Positions 17,398 to 27,930 are shown, numbered from the stretch's first letter. The stretch is 64,000 bases of DNA from Syntrophomonas wolfei subsp. methylbutyratica (GCF_001570625.1 NZ_BBQT01000007.1:61775-125774); one strand, 5' to 3'. Notes: a model not told the origin generated them from the letters alone. Made by a program: numbers and translations.

Positions 17398-17715
17398 ATG
17401 TTCGAAGACAAATATCTGGTATGTAAAGACTGTGGTAGCGAGTTTTTGTTCTCTGCGTCAGAACAAGAGTTTTATGCCGAAAAAGGGTTCGAGAATGAAC
17501 CGGGCCGCTGCCCTGATTGCCGAAGGGCACGCAAACAACAGCGCAACGATTTCGGACGCTCCCGTTCCCGGGAAGACCGTCCCATGTTCAAAACCGTATG
17601 TGCAGCCTGTGGGCAACAGACTACTGTTCCTTTTGAACCTAGCGGTGATAGACCGGTTTATTGCCGGGAATGCTTCCAGGCAAGACAGAGCCGCAACAAT
17701 TATAGCTACAGATAG
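17398..17715 (+). CDS. Zinc-ribbon protein with two CxxC...CxxC modules
   Basis: 105 residues. The N-terminal module is CKDCGSEFLFSASEQEFYA followed by CPDC (about residues 9-42), a probable-zinc-ribbon family. The C-terminal module is CAACGQQTTVPF followed by CREC (about 68-90), the CxxC-x-CxxC type often fused to it. The linker is rich in Arg, Ser and Gln, suggesting nucleic-acid contact, though this is inference. A GGGGAAATGA context precedes the start. A monocistronic unit with its own promoter and terminator; function unknown. Confidence 0.8.
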   Translation: MFEDKYLVCKDCGSEFLFSASEQEFYAEKGFENEPGRCPDCRRARKQQRNDFGRSRSREDRPMFKTVCAACGQQTTVPFEPSGDRPVYCRECFQARQSRNNYSYR

Positions 17716-17762
17716 GGGCATCCATCTAAGAAAAACGCCTGGAAAAGTGAAGATGCTATGCG

Positions 17763-17795
17763 AAAAGGGTATTCCTTCAAGGAATGCCCTTTTTT
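17763..17795 (+). terminator. Intrinsic terminator after the zinc-ribbon gene
   Basis: AAAAGGGTATTCC pairs with GGAATGCCCTTTT around a TTCAA loop, followed by a T-rich run. The next 300 bases (17816-18122) are AT-rich; I see no gene or RNA there. Confidence 0.8.
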
Positions 17796-18122
17796 ATATA
17801 AAATGCTTCGAATCAGTAAGAAAATAGTTTTTTGACTGAAGGATAAAACTTCATCTTTTGTCTTTCACCATCCTTTTTGGCATATATTATTATTGATTGC
17901 CTGGCAAAACCTCTTTTGGTATTACTTAGCCGATTAGGCAGAGCTTATCTGTGCTTTGCTCAATATATTTAGGACTAGCTAATTGAAAAATGACTTTTTG
18001 CCATGCTGCCAAATTTGCTATTATTGAGTTATAAGCTATTATATCGTTAATCGTTGCAGCTTAAAGACGGTTTTTATTAAAACGCGAAGTATCATACGGG
18101 GGGAGGAATCACGACTATTGTT

Positions 18123-21100
18123 GTGGCTCAGATGAATGCGGTACTACATATGGGATTGGACATCGGTTCAACTACGGTAAAAGTCGTAATACTGGATGAT
18201 AAGGACCGGATGGTATACGCTTGCTATAGAAGGCACTATGCTCGGGTAAAAACTACTATCAGCAATTTGATTAGAGATGCATATAAGCGGGTGGGGAACA
18301 GGCCTTTGACTGTGATGGTTACCGGTTCGGCCGGAATCTCCCTGGCCAGGTGGTTGGAACTGGGTTTTTTGCAAGAGGTGATAGCCTGCCACCAGGCCAT
18401 TGAAAGATTCATTCCGGAAAGCGATGTCGCTATAGAATTAGGTGGGGAAGATGCCAAGATCACCTTTTTAACCGGCGGGCTTGAACAGAGGATGAACGGC
18501 ACCTGCGCCGGGGGGACAGGTTCTTTTATCGACCAGATGGCGGTTTTGCTGGAAACGGATGCGGCCGGCTTGAACGATCTGGCCTCTCGCCATAAAGTTA
18601 TCTATCCCATCGCTGCCCGTTGTGGTGTCTTCGCCAAGAGTGATATTCAGCCCTTGCTCAATCAAGGTGCCGCTCGGGAGGATATTGCTGTATCCGTATT
18701 TCAATCGGTAGTTAACCAGACCATCAGCGGTTTAGCCTGTGGCAAATCCATCCGGGGAAGGGTGGCCTTGCTGGGGGGACCGCTGTATTTTCTGCCGGAG
18801 TTGAGGAAGAGATTTCAAGAAACCCTGCAGCTTAAGGATGAGGATATTATCTTTCCGGATGAGGCCCAATTCTTTGTGGCGAAAGGTGCAGCACTGGCCT
18901 CTAAGAAGGAAACGGAAATCTATTTTAGTGAATTGCTGGAAAGGCTGCCGGGTTTGGAGCAGGCTCAGGCTCAGGAAATATGGAGGCTGGAGCCTTTGTT
19001 TGCCAGCGAAGGGGAACTCCAGGCTTTCCGGCAAAGGCATGCCCGCTACCGGGCTTCCCGCCAGGAACTGGAATATTTCCGGGGTGATTGCTTCCTGGGT
19101 ATAGATGCGGGATCCACCACCACCAAGGCGGCCTTGATTGATAATGAGGGAAATTTGCTCTATTCCTATTATGGAGGCAACCAGGGCAGCCCGGTGCAAT
19201 CGACGGTAAAAATACTGGAGGATCTCTACCGGCGCTTACCGGCTGGCGCCAATATTGTAATTTCTGCCGTTACCGGTTATGGGGAAGGCTTAATAAAAGC
19301 CGCCTTTTCGGTTGATCTGGGAGAAGTGGAAACAATAGCCCATTTCACCGCGGCCGAGTTCTTTCAGCCGGGGGTCAACTTTATCCTGGATATCGGGGGG
19401 CAGGATATGAAATGCCTGCACATTGAAAACGGGGTTATTGAGAGCATTATGCTTAACGAAGCTTGTTCTTCCGGTTGCGGCTCTTTTATTGAAACCTTTG
19501 CCCATTCCTTGAATATGGGGGTGGAGGATTTTGCTGTTCAGGCTCTGCGGGCCGAATCTCCGGTAGACCTGGGTTCCCGCTGCACGGTATTTATGAATTC
19601 GCGGGTAAAACAGGCGCAGAAAGAGGGAGCAACGGTGGGGGATATTTCCGCCGGTCTTTCCTATTCGGTAATAAAAAACGCTCTGTTCAAGGTTATTAAA
19701 ATAAAGAACTCCGCTGAGCTCGGTGAAAAAATAGTGGTTCAGGGAGGAACCTTTTACAATGAAGCGGTTCTGCGCAGCCTGGAACTGGTAACGGGAAGGG
19801 AAGTTGTCCGGCCCGATATAGCAGGATTAATGGGAGCCTTCGGGGCGGCCCTTATCGCTCGCAACAAGTACCACAAGGCTTATGCCACTACCCTCTTGAA
19901 CCGGGATAAATTGTTGGACTTTTCCATCCGAACCTCTACCCGCCGTTGCTCGGGCTGTGAAAACCAGTGCCTGCTTACTATTAACCGCTTTCAAGATGGA
20001 AAACGCTTTATTTCCGGTAATCGCTGTGAAAAAATGCTGGATAATAAGAAAAATAAGGACATCCCCAATCTCTACGACTATAAATTACAGAGACTTTTCC
20101 ATTATGAACCATTGGCTGAGGAGCAGGCGAAAAGGGGTACTATCGGTTTACCCCGGGTTTTGAATATATATGAAAACTACCCCTTCTGGTTTACTTTTTT
20201 TACCCAATTGGGTTTTAGGGTCGAACTGTCACCCCTGTCCTCACGGGGAATATATGAGCTGGGAATTGATACTATACCATCGGAGTCAGCCTGTTATCCG
20301 GCCAAGCTGGTGCATGGCCATATTGCGGCTCTGGTAAAGCAGGGAATAAAGAATATCTTTTACCCTTGTATCAGCCGGGAACGCCCGGAAAAGGGAGAAG
20401 CCGACAATCATTTTAATTGTCCTATGGTTATCTCCTATCCTGATGCTATTAAGAATAATATGGATGTATTGAGAGAAAAGCATGTCCGTTTTATGAATCC
20501 ATTTTTGCCCTATGATGACCAGGACCGCTTAATTACCAGACTTTTTGAAGAGCTAGGTGATTTTGGCATTAGCAAAAGGGAAATAGCCCGGGCGGTTCGG
20601 GCCGCCTGGAAGGAGGACGAATGCTTCAAGGAGGATATCAGGAAAAAAGGGGAAGAGGTTCTGGCTTACCTGGAGCAAACGGGTGGCCGGGGAATAGTAT
20701 TAGTCGGCAGACCTTATCATTTAGACCCGGAAATCAACCATGGCCTGCCCAATATGATTACCTCCTTCGGCATCGCGGTGCTGAGCGAGGATGCTGTAGC
20801 TCATCTGGGCTCAGTACAGCGACCGCTGCGAGTGGTGGATCAGTGGATGTATCATTCGCGCCTCTATGCTGCGGCCAGTTTTGTGGCCGAACAACGAAAT
20901 CTGGAACTGGTGCAGCTCAATTCCTTTGGCTGTGGCCTGGATGCCATTACTACCGACCAGGTGCAGGAAATTCTCCAGGCGTCAGGCAAGATTTATACTT
21001 TACTAAAAATTGATGAAGTAAATAACCTGGGGGCGGCCAGGATTAGGATACGCTCTTTGCTGGCAGCTCTGGAGGAAAGGGACAAGAACGGTTTTATACC

Positions 21101-22418
21101 GGACAGAATCAGCCCGGCAACACCCAGGATAGCGTTTACCCGCCGGATGAAGAAGAAACACCATATCCTCTGCCCGCAGATGTCCCCTATTCACTTCGAG
21201 TTCTTTGAAGAGGCACTGCGGGCTGAAGGCTATAATTTTGAGGTGCTTCCCGAGGTGGATCAGATTACGGTGGATGAGGGTTTAAAATATGTCAACAATG
21301 ATGCCTGTTATCCCTCCATTATGGTCATTGGCCAGTTGTTGCAGGCCCTTCAGTCAGGAAAATACGACCTTAAGCATACTTCGCTAATGATTTCCCAGAC
21401 CGGTGGAGGCTGCCGGGCTACCAATTACATAGGCTTGTTGCGCAAGGCTTTGAGAGACGCCGGCCTGGGCCATATACCAGTTATTTCTTTAAACCTGGCC
21501 GGGATGGAAAAAAACCCGGGTTTTAAAATAAACCGCCGGTTGATGCAAAAGCTGGCCTGGAGCCTGGTTTACGGGGACCTCTTAATGCGGGTGTTGCACC
21601 GGGTAAGGCCCTATGAAAAAATTCCGGGTTCAGCAAATATGCTCTATCGTAAATGGAATAAGCGTTGCCGGGAGCAGATTGCCCGGGGGGATAGAGGGGC
21701 TTTCAGCGAAAATATCCGGGGCATAGTCCGGGAGTTCGATCATATCGAAATAGCTGATATCGTGAAACCACGGGTAGGCGTGGTAGGGGAAATACTGGTC
21801 AAGTATCATCCCGAAGCCAACAACAATATAATTAATGTCTTGGAAAGGGAAGGTGCGGAGGTAATAGTGCCGGATATGTTGAACTTTTTCCTCTATTGTG
21901 CCTATGATGATATTTTCGATTACCAGTACCTGTCAGGGAAGAAGAGACAGGAGCTTTCCGGGAGGATGATGATAAACTACCTGGAAAAGCAACGCTCGGA
22001 AATGATAAGCTGCCTGGATGAGAGCGCACGCTTTTCAGCACCCCAGTCTATCTATCATATGGCGAAATCAGCCCGTAAGATTCTCTCGTTAGGGCATCAT
22101 ACCGGAGAAGGATGGTTTTTAACCGCAGAGATGGTAGAGTTGATTGAAAGCGAAGTCCCCAATATTGTCTGTGTGCAGCCCTTTGCTTGTTTGCCCAACC
22201 ATGTTACCGGCAAGGCTATGATAAAGGAATTGAGAAGGAACTACCCGCAGGCCAATATTGTAGCGGTTGATTATGATCCGGGAGCCAGTGAAGTAAACCA
22301 GTTGAACCGTATCAAGCTGATGCTCACCGTGGCCTTCAAGAATCTGCAATCAGCTCAAGGAGACGGCTCTCTTGATAATACTTTATCTGCCAGTGAATTA
22401 AATATGCAGTTGTCTTGA
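18123..22418 (+). CDS. Giant acyl-CoA dehydratase activase-related protein: two BadF/BcrA ATPase domains, DUF2229, HgdB-like C-terminus
   Basis: 1431 residues. The first ASKHA ATPase domain (about 10-270) has [21 protein letters not shown] and the cluster-ligand-like [11 protein letters not shown]; the second (about 323-590) has [22 protein letters not shown] and [20 protein letters not shown] motif follows at about 610. DUF2229 (about 676-900) is seen as [12 protein letters not shown] and [16 protein letters not shown]. The C-terminal third resembles HgdB-type subunits. Two-ATPase fusions of this length are common in Clostridia and their substrate is unknown. Start GTG 18123 is 16 bases from the GGAGG at 18102-18106, longer than usual. 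The smaller activase at 50762-51535 is its single-domain relative. Confidence 0.85.
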   Translation: MAQMNAVLHMGLDIGSTTVKVVILDDKDRMVYACYRRHYARVKTTISNLIRDAYKRVGNRPLTVMVTGSAGISLARWLELGFLQEVIACHQAIERFIPESDVAIELGGEDAKITFLTGGLEQRMNGTCAGGTGSFIDQMAVLLETDAAGLNDLASRHKVIYPIAARCGVFAKSDIQPLLNQGAAREDIAVSVFQSVVNQTISGLACGKSIRGRVALLGGPLYFLPELRKRFQETLQLKDEDIIFPDEAQFFVAKGAALASKKETEIYFSELLERLPGLEQAQAQEIWRLEPLFASEGELQAFRQRHARYRASRQELEYFRGDCFLGIDAGSTTTKAALIDNEGNLLYSYYGGNQGSPVQSTVKILEDLYRRLPAGANIVISAVTGYGEGLIKAAFSVDLGEVETIAHFTAAEFFQPGVNFILDIGGQDMKCLHIENGVIESIMLNEACSSGCGSFIETFAHSLNMGVEDFAVQALRAESPVDLGSRCTVFMNSRVKQAQKEGATVGDISAGLSYSVIKNALFKVIKIKNSAELGEKIVVQGGTFYNEAVLRSLELVTGREVVRPDIAGLMGAFGAALIARNKYHKAYATTLLNRDKLLDFSIRTSTRRCSGCENQCLLTINRFQDGKRFISGNRCEKMLDNKKNKDIPNLYDYKLQRLFHYEPLAEEQAKRGTIGLPRVLNIYENYPFWFTFFTQLGFRVELSPLSSRGIYELGIDTIPSESACYPAKLVHGHIAALVKQGIKNIFYPCISRERPEKGEADNHFNCPMVISYPDAIKNNMDVLREKHVRFMNPFLPYDDQDRLITRLFEELGDFGISKREIARAVRAAWKEDECFKEDIRKKGEEVLAYLEQTGGRGIVLVGRPYHLDPEINHGLPNMITSFGIAVLSEDAVAHLGSVQRPLRVVDQWMYHSRLYAAASFVAEQRNLELVQLNSFGCGLDAITTDQVQEILQASGKIYTLLKIDEVNNLGAARIRIRSLLAALEERDKNGFIPDRISPATPRIAFTRRMKKKHHILCPQMSPIHFEFFEEALRAEGYNFEVLPEVDQITVDEGLKYVNNDACYPSIMVIGQLLQALQSGKYDLKHTSLMISQTGGGCRATNYIGLLRKALRDAGLGHIPVISLNLAGMEKNPGFKINRRLMQKLAWSLVYGDLLMRVLHRVRPYEKIPGSANMLYRKWNKRCREQIARGDRGAFSENIRGIVREFDHIEIADIVKPRVGVVGEILVKYHPEANNNIINVLEREGAEVIVPDMLNFFLYCAYDDIFDYQYLSGKKRQELSGRMMINYLEKQRSEMISCLDESARFSAPQSIYHMAKSARKILSLGHHTGEGWFLTAEMVELIESEVPNIVCVQPFACLPNHVTGKAMIKELRRNYPQANIVAVDYDPGASEVNQLNRIKLMLTVAFKNLQSAQGDGSLDNTLSASELNMQLS

Positions 22419-22482
22419 AAGGGTACTAAGAATTAATAAAACCCCATAATTATGATATATACCCGAAAAGGGGAGTGGGGTT

Positions 22483-23331
22483 ATGGAGAGTATAAGCTTT
22501 AACCGGCCAAGAAGAATAAGGGTGGAACCGGGTAAAGAAAAAAATGCTAATATCTCCCGGGTGGATTCCAGCCCGCTGTGGCTGAACAGCTCCCAGTTAA
22601 TGGATGAGGTCTTAAAATCCCTGGAAAAGAGAAGGCCCTGTTCCATTGTTTCGCTGGGTGCGACGGAAGCTTTTGTTATGGCCCAATATACCCTCCTTAC
22701 CGAGGAAGAGTTTATGCATCACCCGGAGGCCCTGGTGGCTAACCGGGGTGCCCGGGGGGGACACGGACACCGGGGAATTTCTTTCCCTAATCTCCGGGCG
22801 CGGGACGATACAGTGGAGGCAGTTAGAATGGCTCATATAGTGGGTTATAACAGCCTGGTTGAACCGGCCCGGGAAATGGCGGAGAGGGTTCTGGAGGCTT
22901 ATGCTATTCAACCCCGCTACTTGTTCGAGGCTAATATAAGGAGAGTCTTGTTGTTCTCGCAGAGAGAGAAGTTCGAGGCTATGTTAAGAGGCCGGAAGGT
23001 GTTGCTTATCAGTTCCCTGGCCCCCCGGCTCAAAGTATTGCGGCAGCAGGAATACAAAGACCGATTGGACTGCGATTTGGTCGCTGCGCTTAGTATTTAT
23101 GATTATGGAGAAATCCCGGAAGTAAAGAGACAGCTCGATCATTATGACTTTGACCTCTGCCTGTTAGCCGCAGGCGTGAACGCCATCATCCTGGCAACTC
23201 ATATAGCCGGATATTTGGGTAAAGTAGCTTTTGACATCGGCTGGTGCATGGAAACCATGATCAGTGGAGAAATATTTGTCGACCCCTGGCTGGGAAACAT
23301 AATCGGCCTGGAGATGCTGTTACAGATGTAA
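22483..23331 (+). CDS. GT-D fold glycosyltransferase-like protein (copy 1)
   Basis: 282 residues, close paralogue of the protein at 25478-26362 and distant to that at 23397-24080. The central motif SLGATEAFVMAQYTLL followed by ISFPNLRARDDTVEAVRMA resembles the GT-D-fold family (the usual VRVGDGE motif is here SLGATEA, losing the Asp). The C-terminal LCLLAAGVNAIILATHIA and GKVAFDIGW mark a nucleotide-sugar-binding-like half. A GGGGAGTGGGGTT site precedes the ATG. It probably acts in surface or spore-coat glycan assembly with its neighbours; whether it is catalytically active is uncertain. Confidence 0.6.
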   Translation: MESISFNRPRRIRVEPGKEKNANISRVDSSPLWLNSSQLMDEVLKSLEKRRPCSIVSLGATEAFVMAQYTLLTEEEFMHHPEALVANRGARGGHGHRGISFPNLRARDDTVEAVRMAHIVGYNSLVEPAREMAERVLEAYAIQPRYLFEANIRRVLLFSQREKFEAMLRGRKVLLISSLAPRLKVLRQQEYKDRLDCDLVAALSIYDYGEIPEVKRQLDHYDFDLCLLAAGVNAIILATHIAGYLGKVAFDIGWCMETMISGEIFVDPWLGNIIGLEMLLQM

Positions 23332-23335
23332 AGTT

Positions 23336-23390
23336 CACTTTACTGCAAAAATCCATTAATTGCAGAAGGGTTGCATAAATATACCAAGCG
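23336..23390. repeat. R1 dispersed repeat, left-end fragment
   Basis: ACTGCAAAAATCC and AAGGGTTGCATAAATAT match the left end of the full R1 copy (40705-40760). Only about 50 bases remain, squeezed between two convergent genes. Confidence 0.5.
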
Positions 23391-23396
23391 AAAAAA

Positions 23397-24080
23397 TCAC
23401 TCCCAAAACTCTAGATGCATTCCCCGGCCTAAATCAATGGCCACTTTGCCTTGTGCCGCCAGTTCTACCGCCAATATTACGGCATTGGAACCAGCGGAAA
23501 TAAGGGCCAGATCGAAATCAAGCTTGCTGCTTTCCTCCATTACCCGCTCCAGTTCAGAGTAATTGCTTATAGAAATAGTTCCGGCCACCTCTATTCCGTA
23601 TCTCTCCTGCAAGAGCAAAGCCAGGCTGCTGGCCGCTTTGCCTATCAGCAAGAGGCGGTAGTATTGCAGCAGGCTGATAAATTGATCTGATTTGGGTAAA
23701 TAGGTATTGATAAAGGCATAACAGAGTTGACGGGGTTTTATCTTATAGTGTGAGAAAACCGCTTCTGTAAGGGGTTTCCATATAAAAACCTCATCCTGAT
23801 GGAGCACTCCCACAATATCTGCCTTCTGAACCGCATCCAGCAAACGATCACGGGCTGAATAATTGGGCAAGGTCACCCCCGTCCAGTTTTCATCTTCTGC
23901 CCACCATATCTCCGCAATTTTATCTTCCGCTATGATGGTTCCCTGGGCCATAACTTGATTTTCAGCATCCCCTACCCGCACCAGAGAGAAGCCTAGCTGG
24001 TTGCGCAAACAATAATTGACCCGACTGATTATTTCCGATATTTCAGCAAAATCGTCCTTGTAGATAATAAAGCTGTCCAC
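23397..24080 (-). CDS. GT-D fold glycosyltransferase-like protein (copy 2)
   Basis: The start chosen is GTG 24080, preceded by AGGAGGGG (complement of 24085-24092); the frame is open ten codons further but without a site. 227 residues. Here the catalytic-site motif is intact as LVRVGDAENQVMAQG, followed by VTLPNYSARDRLLDAVQKADIVG, and the C-terminus has LALISAGSNAVILAVELA and GKVAIDLGRGMH. It lies opposite to its two paralogues. The Asp-Glu pair in VGDAE suggests that this member, unlike its neighbours, may be the active transferase. Confidence 0.6.
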   Translation of the reverse strand: MDSFIIYKDDFAEISEIISRVNYCLRNQLGFSLVRVGDAENQVMAQGTIIAEDKIAEIWWAEDENWTGVTLPNYSARDRLLDAVQKADIVGVLHQDEVFIWKPLTEAVFSHYKIKPRQLCYAFINTYLPKSDQFISLLQYYRLLLIGKAASSLALLLQERYGIEVAGTISISNYSELERVMEESSKLDFDLALISAGSNAVILAVELAAQGKVAIDLGRGMHLEFWE

Positions 24081-24260
24081 CGAACCCCTCCTATTGATTG
24101 GATCTACCAAAGAATTATTCCCTTACGACCAGGCTTTCTCCCTGAACATTTATCACTATAGCCGGCATATGCATATTATATGAAAGGTAAAGTGCTTCTC
24201 TAGTCATATTATGCATTAGTCCTAATTTTTTCCCCTGTTAAGGTGAAAGGGAGAATTAAT

Positions 24261-25169
24261 GTGAAGATCTTGCTTACCGGTGGTGCTGGTTTCATTGCTT
24301 CTCATATATGCGACCGGCTTATCAGTGAAGGGCACGAAGTTGCAGTAATCGACAATCTCTCAACAGGGAGACTGGAGTTCTTAAACCCCCGGGCTTATTT
24401 TTACCAACTTGATCTCTGTGACCCGGCTATTGCCCTGGTATTCCAGATTGAAAAACCCGAGTTGGTAATACACCACGCGGCTCAGGTCAGTGTCAACAAC
24501 TCCTGGGAAAATCCGGTGCTGGACGCTGCGGTTAATGTCGTTGGTTCGCTTAACCTTTATGAAAACTGCCGGCAATACAAAGTGAAAAAGATAATCTATG
24601 CTTCTTCAGCCGCCATATATGGTGAGCCTTTATACCTGGGTATTGATGAAGAACACCCGGTTAAACCTCTTTCTTTTTATGGACTTTCTAAATACCTGGC
24701 GGAAATCTATCTAAAATATTATGCCGGGCTATTCGGCCTCAAATTTACCATCCTGCGCTATGCCAATGTCTATGGTCCGCGGCAGCGTAGTGACGGGGAG
24801 GGGGGAGTAATAGCTATTTTCCTCTCTTCCCTTTTAAAAGGCGAAGCCCCCATGATTTTTGGGCAGGGAAAGCAGAGCCGGGATTTTATTTATGTGGCTG
24901 ATATAGTTGAGGCTAATATCCAGGCTTTGACGCGGGCAGAAAATGAAGTTCTCAACCTGGGAACAGGAATAGAACTAAACATTAACCAGCTATATGCTGG
25001 CATAGAAGCACTTTTGTGCAGTCAACTGCAGCCGGTATATGTACCGGAACGACCGGGAGATATAATGCATAGTTATTTTGACCAGCGTAAGGCCGCTAAG
25101 CTTCTGGATTGGGAGGCCTCTTATCCATTGCAAGATGGACTGCGTAAAACTATTGAGTATATGTCTTAA
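24261..25169 (+). CDS. NAD-dependent nucleotide-sugar epimerase/dehydratase (GalE-like)
   Basis: GTG 24261 is chosen since AAAGGGAGA lies seven bases before it and the protein then begins MKILLTGGAGFIASH; 302 residues. TGGAGFIASH is the Rossmann dinucleotide motif (it keeps GxxGxxA), SSAAIYG holds the catalytic Ser region and YGLSKYLAE is the Tyr-Lys pair of extended SDRs. NVYGPRQ and RDFIYVADIVEA are typical of UDP-glucose 4-epimerase-like enzymes. It likely supplies a modified sugar nucleotide to the neighbouring transferases. Confidence 0.85.
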   Translation: MKILLTGGAGFIASHICDRLISEGHEVAVIDNLSTGRLEFLNPRAYFYQLDLCDPAIALVFQIEKPELVIHHAAQVSVNNSWENPVLDAAVNVVGSLNLYENCRQYKVKKIIYASSAAIYGEPLYLGIDEEHPVKPLSFYGLSKYLAEIYLKYYAGLFGLKFTILRYANVYGPRQRSDGEGGVIAIFLSSLLKGEAPMIFGQGKQSRDFIYVADIVEANIQALTRAENEVLNLGTGIELNINQLYAGIEALLCSQLQPVYVPERPGDIMHSYFDQRKAAKLLDWEASYPLQDGLRKTIEYMS

Positions 25170-25217
25170 GACGGAAGACGGAAGACAGAAGGCGGAAGAC
25201 GGAAGACGGAGGGCGGA
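25170..25217. repeat. Short tandem repeat, unit GACGGAA
   Basis: About seven imperfect copies of a 7-base unit (GACGGAA, with variants GACAGAA and GGCGGAA) begin directly after the epimerase stop codon. No coding meaning; probably slippage-prone. Confidence 0.7.
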
Positions 25218-25310
25218 ATGGTCGCCAGACATCGGTGATTAGAAGGGTATTGGGAAACTACATCTTACTATACAAGTGCCTACTAACTCACTTTTATCGG
25301 TGATTGTGGC

Positions 25311-25408
25311 CCTCGCCCTGCGGGTACTCCTGGTGTTCCATCCTTCGGATGTCACTATTAGGGTTGCGGGTACTACTGATGCTCCCTGCGGTTGCCATTA
25401 AGGACGCG
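25311..25408. repeat. Tandem copies of the repeat core module shared by R1 and R2
   Basis: Two imperfect copies lie in a row: GCCCTGCGGGTACTCC... ending CTATTAGGGTTGC, then GCGGGTACTACTGATGCTCC... ending CATTAAGGACGC. The second is nearly identical to the segment inside the full R1 copy (40770-40812) and related to the insert of R2 at 43491-43545. The rest of 25218-25477 shows no gene. Confidence 0.65.
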
Positions 25409-25477
25409 GTCATGAGAAGTTATGAAGGAAAAAAGTAACACCTGCGGGATTTTAACATATTTTGATAATAAAGTTAT

Positions 25478-26362
25478 TTGGAGGTGATTCTGATGGGAGA
25501 TAGCGCAACAGTTAGAATAAGGGTGGGAAGGAGCAGCCGTGTATCCTTGATTCCTGGCTCTTCCCCCTATTCCATTAGAGAAGCCCCTATCGTTTCTTTC
25601 CAAACTCCCTGGCTTAACTCAGCACAATTAATGCATAAGATATGGTTGGCTTTGGAAAAAAAGCAGGGACTGTCAGTAGTTTCCATCGGCCAGACAGAGG
25701 CTTTTGTAATGGCCCAGTATGTTCTGTTCTCCGAAGAAGAATTTTTAAGTCACCGGGAGGCCGAGATAGCCAACCAGGGTAGCCGGGAAGGTTTTATGCA
25801 TCGGGGTATTCGCTTTCCCAATGTAGCAGCCCGGGATGAAGCTGTAGAAGCAGTGAGAAAAGCTGATATTGTAGGATACAATACCATTGAACCGGTAGCC
25901 CGGGATTTAACGGAAAGGGTTTTTGCTCTGCATCAAATCCATCCCAGTTTTTACTTCGAAGCTCACCTGCGCCGGGTCTTTATGTTCTCTCAGAAGGAAA
26001 GGTTTGAGCGGATACTGGCAGGCAGGAGAATACTGTTAATCGGAGCACTGGCGCCACAAGTGTCTCTGGTATTAAATACCAAACTAAAACGCCGCTTGGG
26101 TTTTGAAATAGCGGCAGCCATCCCTCTCTATGAATTTGAAGAGATACCCTGGGTAAAAGAACAGATTGCCCGCTATAATTTTGACCTTTGTTTATTAGGG
26201 GCAGGGGTAAATGCCGTAATTTTGTCTTCGTACATTGCTCGCCATTTAGGCAAGGTGGCTGTAGACCTGGGTTCAGGTATGGAAAGCTTAATTACGGGGA
26301 AGATTGTGACGGATTCTTTTATTAATGAGGTCATTGGTCTTGACCGCCTGCTGCAGATGTAG
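25478..26362 (+). CDS. GT-D fold glycosyltransferase-like protein (copy 3)
   Basis: 294 residues; GGAGGTGATTCTG precedes it and ATG 25493 (MGDSATVRIR) is an alternative start with standard spacing. It aligns throughout with copy 1: VVSIGQTEAFVMAQYVLF, GIRFPNVAARDEAVEAVRKADIVGYN, LCLLGAGVNAVILSSYIA and GKVAVDLGSGME. As in copy 1, the usual GDxE motif is degenerate (IGQTEA). Copies 1 and 3 flank copy 2 and the epimerase, pointing to a local duplication. Confidence 0.6.
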   Translation: MEVILMGDSATVRIRVGRSSRVSLIPGSSPYSIREAPIVSFQTPWLNSAQLMHKIWLALEKKQGLSVVSIGQTEAFVMAQYVLFSEEEFLSHREAEIANQGSREGFMHRGIRFPNVAARDEAVEAVRKADIVGYNTIEPVARDLTERVFALHQIHPSFYFEAHLRRVFMFSQKERFERILAGRRILLIGALAPQVSLVLNTKLKRRLGFEIAAAIPLYEFEEIPWVKEQIARYNFDLCLLGAGVNAVILSSYIARHLGKVAVDLGSGMESLITGKIVTDSFINEVIGLDRLLQM

Positions 26363-26424
26363 ATGCCTGAACCCGAGAAGGAGGGCGTTTCGTTTGTCTT
26401 CTCTGAGTGCCGGGCAACGCTAGC

Positions 26425-26477
26425 CAGGATATTTATGCAATCCTTACGGGATAAAAGGAGTTTTCAGTAGAGTCAAC
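26425..26477. repeat. R1 dispersed repeat fragment, inverted
   Basis: ATATTTATGCAATCC through TTTTCAGTAGAGTCAACT matches the reverse complement of the left end of the full R1 copy. It ends just before the ribosome site of the next gene. No flanking direct repeat is visible. Confidence 0.5.
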
Positions 26478-26494
26478 TTTTAGGAGTGAAAGAA

Positions 26495-27484
26495 ATGAGA
26501 GTACTGGTAACGACTGGAGATTTCAGCCACTATCTCTCGCCCAATTTCCACTACCTGCTTACGGAATTAGGGAAGATGGTGGATCTACAGCTCTGGCACT
26601 GGCCGGGAGATATCAATGAAATTATTCGCAGCCTGGATGCAAAGCCGGATTTTGTTTTTATTAATGAATTTGCGGAGACCAATTCCCCCATAATCACCGG
26701 CCTTGCGGGGTTGAGCTTACCATGGGCCGTTTTATTGCATGACCTGCATTACCAAATTGAGGCTCGTACAAGGATGTTAAGAGAGATAAACGCCCCCGGG
26801 ATATTTTCTATTTACCGGGATAGGTTTTCCGAATGGTATCCGGAGTTCTGGCCGAAATTCAGGTGGCTTCCTCACCATGCCAATACTGATGTTTTTTATG
26901 ATTATGCTTTGAACCGGGATATAGATTATCTGATGCTGGGAGCGGTACATGAAAGCATTTATCCCTTGCGTTGCCGGATCTTGGAGAAAATGAGCGATAA
27001 ACCGGGTTTTGTTTATCATGAACATCCGGGATACCGGAACTTCTCTGGAGAAGACGGGGCTTTGGTGGGAACACGCTATGCCTGGGAGATCAACCGGGCT
27101 AAGATATTTTTTAGCTGTGACTCTATTTTTCGTTATCCGCTAGCCAAGTATTATGAAGTTCTGGCTTGTAAAACCCTGCTTCTGGCACCCGCATCCCAGG
27201 AACTTGCCGACCTGGGTTTTTTGCCTGGGGTACATTTTGTTGATATCAATGAATACGATTTTGAGGAAAAGGCGGAATACTACTTGCAGCATGAGGAGGA
27301 ACGGTTGCAAATAGCCGAACAAGGATATGAGATGGTGCGAACCCACCATTATACCGGCAGGAGAGCCCTGGATTTAAAAATCGCCATAGAGGAGATATGC
27401 CGCGATTGGTCAGGAGCTCAGCTTAGCACTGGGAAGCAGCCGTTTTCCAGCCGTATCCGGGTAAGAAAAGGTGTACGTTTATAG
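26495..27484 (+). CDS. CgeB-like glycosyltransferase family protein
   Basis: ATG 26495 has TAGGAG nine bases upstream; GTG 26486 is possible. 329 residues. The C-terminal half carries YPLAKYYEVLACKTLLLAP, LGFLPGVHFVD and the terminal HHYTGRRALDL helix typical of the glycosyl-transferase group found in spore maturation protein CgeB/YkvP. The N-terminal half (MRVLVTTGDFSHYLSPNFHY) is a GT-B-like domain. With the epimerase and the GT-D proteins it makes a surface or spore-coat glycan locus. A GATCCCC...GGGGATTT hairpin at 27486-27509 directly follows the stop. Confidence 0.7.
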   Translation: MRVLVTTGDFSHYLSPNFHYLLTELGKMVDLQLWHWPGDINEIIRSLDAKPDFVFINEFAETNSPIITGLAGLSLPWAVLLHDLHYQIEARTRMLREINAPGIFSIYRDRFSEWYPEFWPKFRWLPHHANTDVFYDYALNRDIDYLMLGAVHESIYPLRCRILEKMSDKPGFVYHEHPGYRNFSGEDGALVGTRYAWEINRAKIFFSCDSIFRYPLAKYYEVLACKTLLLAPASQELADLGFLPGVHFVDINEYDFEEKAEYYLQHEEERLQIAEQGYEMVRTHHYTGRRALDLKIAIEEICRDWSGAQLSTGKQPFSSRIRVRKGVRL

Positions 27485-27607
27485 GAGATCCCCTGTCTTT
27501 TTGGGGATTTCCATATAGCTTAGAGTGGCCTGGGTAAATATGGATCAGACACCTGGCCGGGGCCTTACTATTGCATGGAGCCAGGATGCTGTGTATAATT
27601 ATGAGAA

Positions 27608-27640
27608 AATATCAACCCCTGTTGTAAAGGGGTTGATATT
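27608..27640. terminator. Strong hairpin, 13-bp perfect stem
   Basis: AATATCAACCCCT pairs with AGGGGTTGATATT around a 7-base loop. There is no T-run directly after it on either strand (ATTATAG follows), so a terminator role is likely but not certain. It separates the glycan cluster from the DUF1858 gene. Confidence 0.5.
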
Positions 27641-27720
27641 ATTATAGCAGGGTTCCAAGTTTAAAAATCGGGAAATAATATCCCGCAAAGTCCTGCTTAA
27701 TTAAAATTGGAGGTGAAGAT

Positions 27721-27915
27721 TTGATTACCAAGGACATGGTAATACAGGAAATTGTGACCAAGTATCCTCAGACCCTTCCGGTTTTCGGACAGTTCAATAT
27801 GGGTTGCCTGGGATGCAGCGGGGCACTTTTTGAAACACTTGAACAAGGGGCATTGGCTCACGGTATTGATGTTGATGCGATGTTAAAAGCTTTAAATGAT
27901 TTGATAAAAAAATAA
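27721..27915 (+). CDS. DUF1858 domain protein
   Basis: 64 residues from a TTG start with GGAGGTGAAG upstream. The whole protein is a DUF1858/ScdA-N-like domain: MVIQEIVTKYPQTLPVF, then FGQFNMGCLGCSG with the family's CxxC-type pair, then a helix. Such small proteins are thought to act in iron-sulfur or redox handling. It is monocistronic, with a terminator right after. Confidence 0.8.
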   Translation: MITKDMVIQEIVTKYPQTLPVFGQFNMGCLGCSGALFETLEQGALAHGIDVDAMLKALNDLIKK

Positions 27916-27930
27916 CTATTTAAGGTTTCC

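Noticed and set aside
17330..17827. A 165-codon frame overlapping the zinc-ribbon gene
   Set aside because: It lies in another frame of a gene with clear CxxC motifs and runs across its terminator.
25170..25408. CRISPR array
   Set aside because: The repeats are short, contiguous or imperfect, with no regular spacers and no cas genes in the window.
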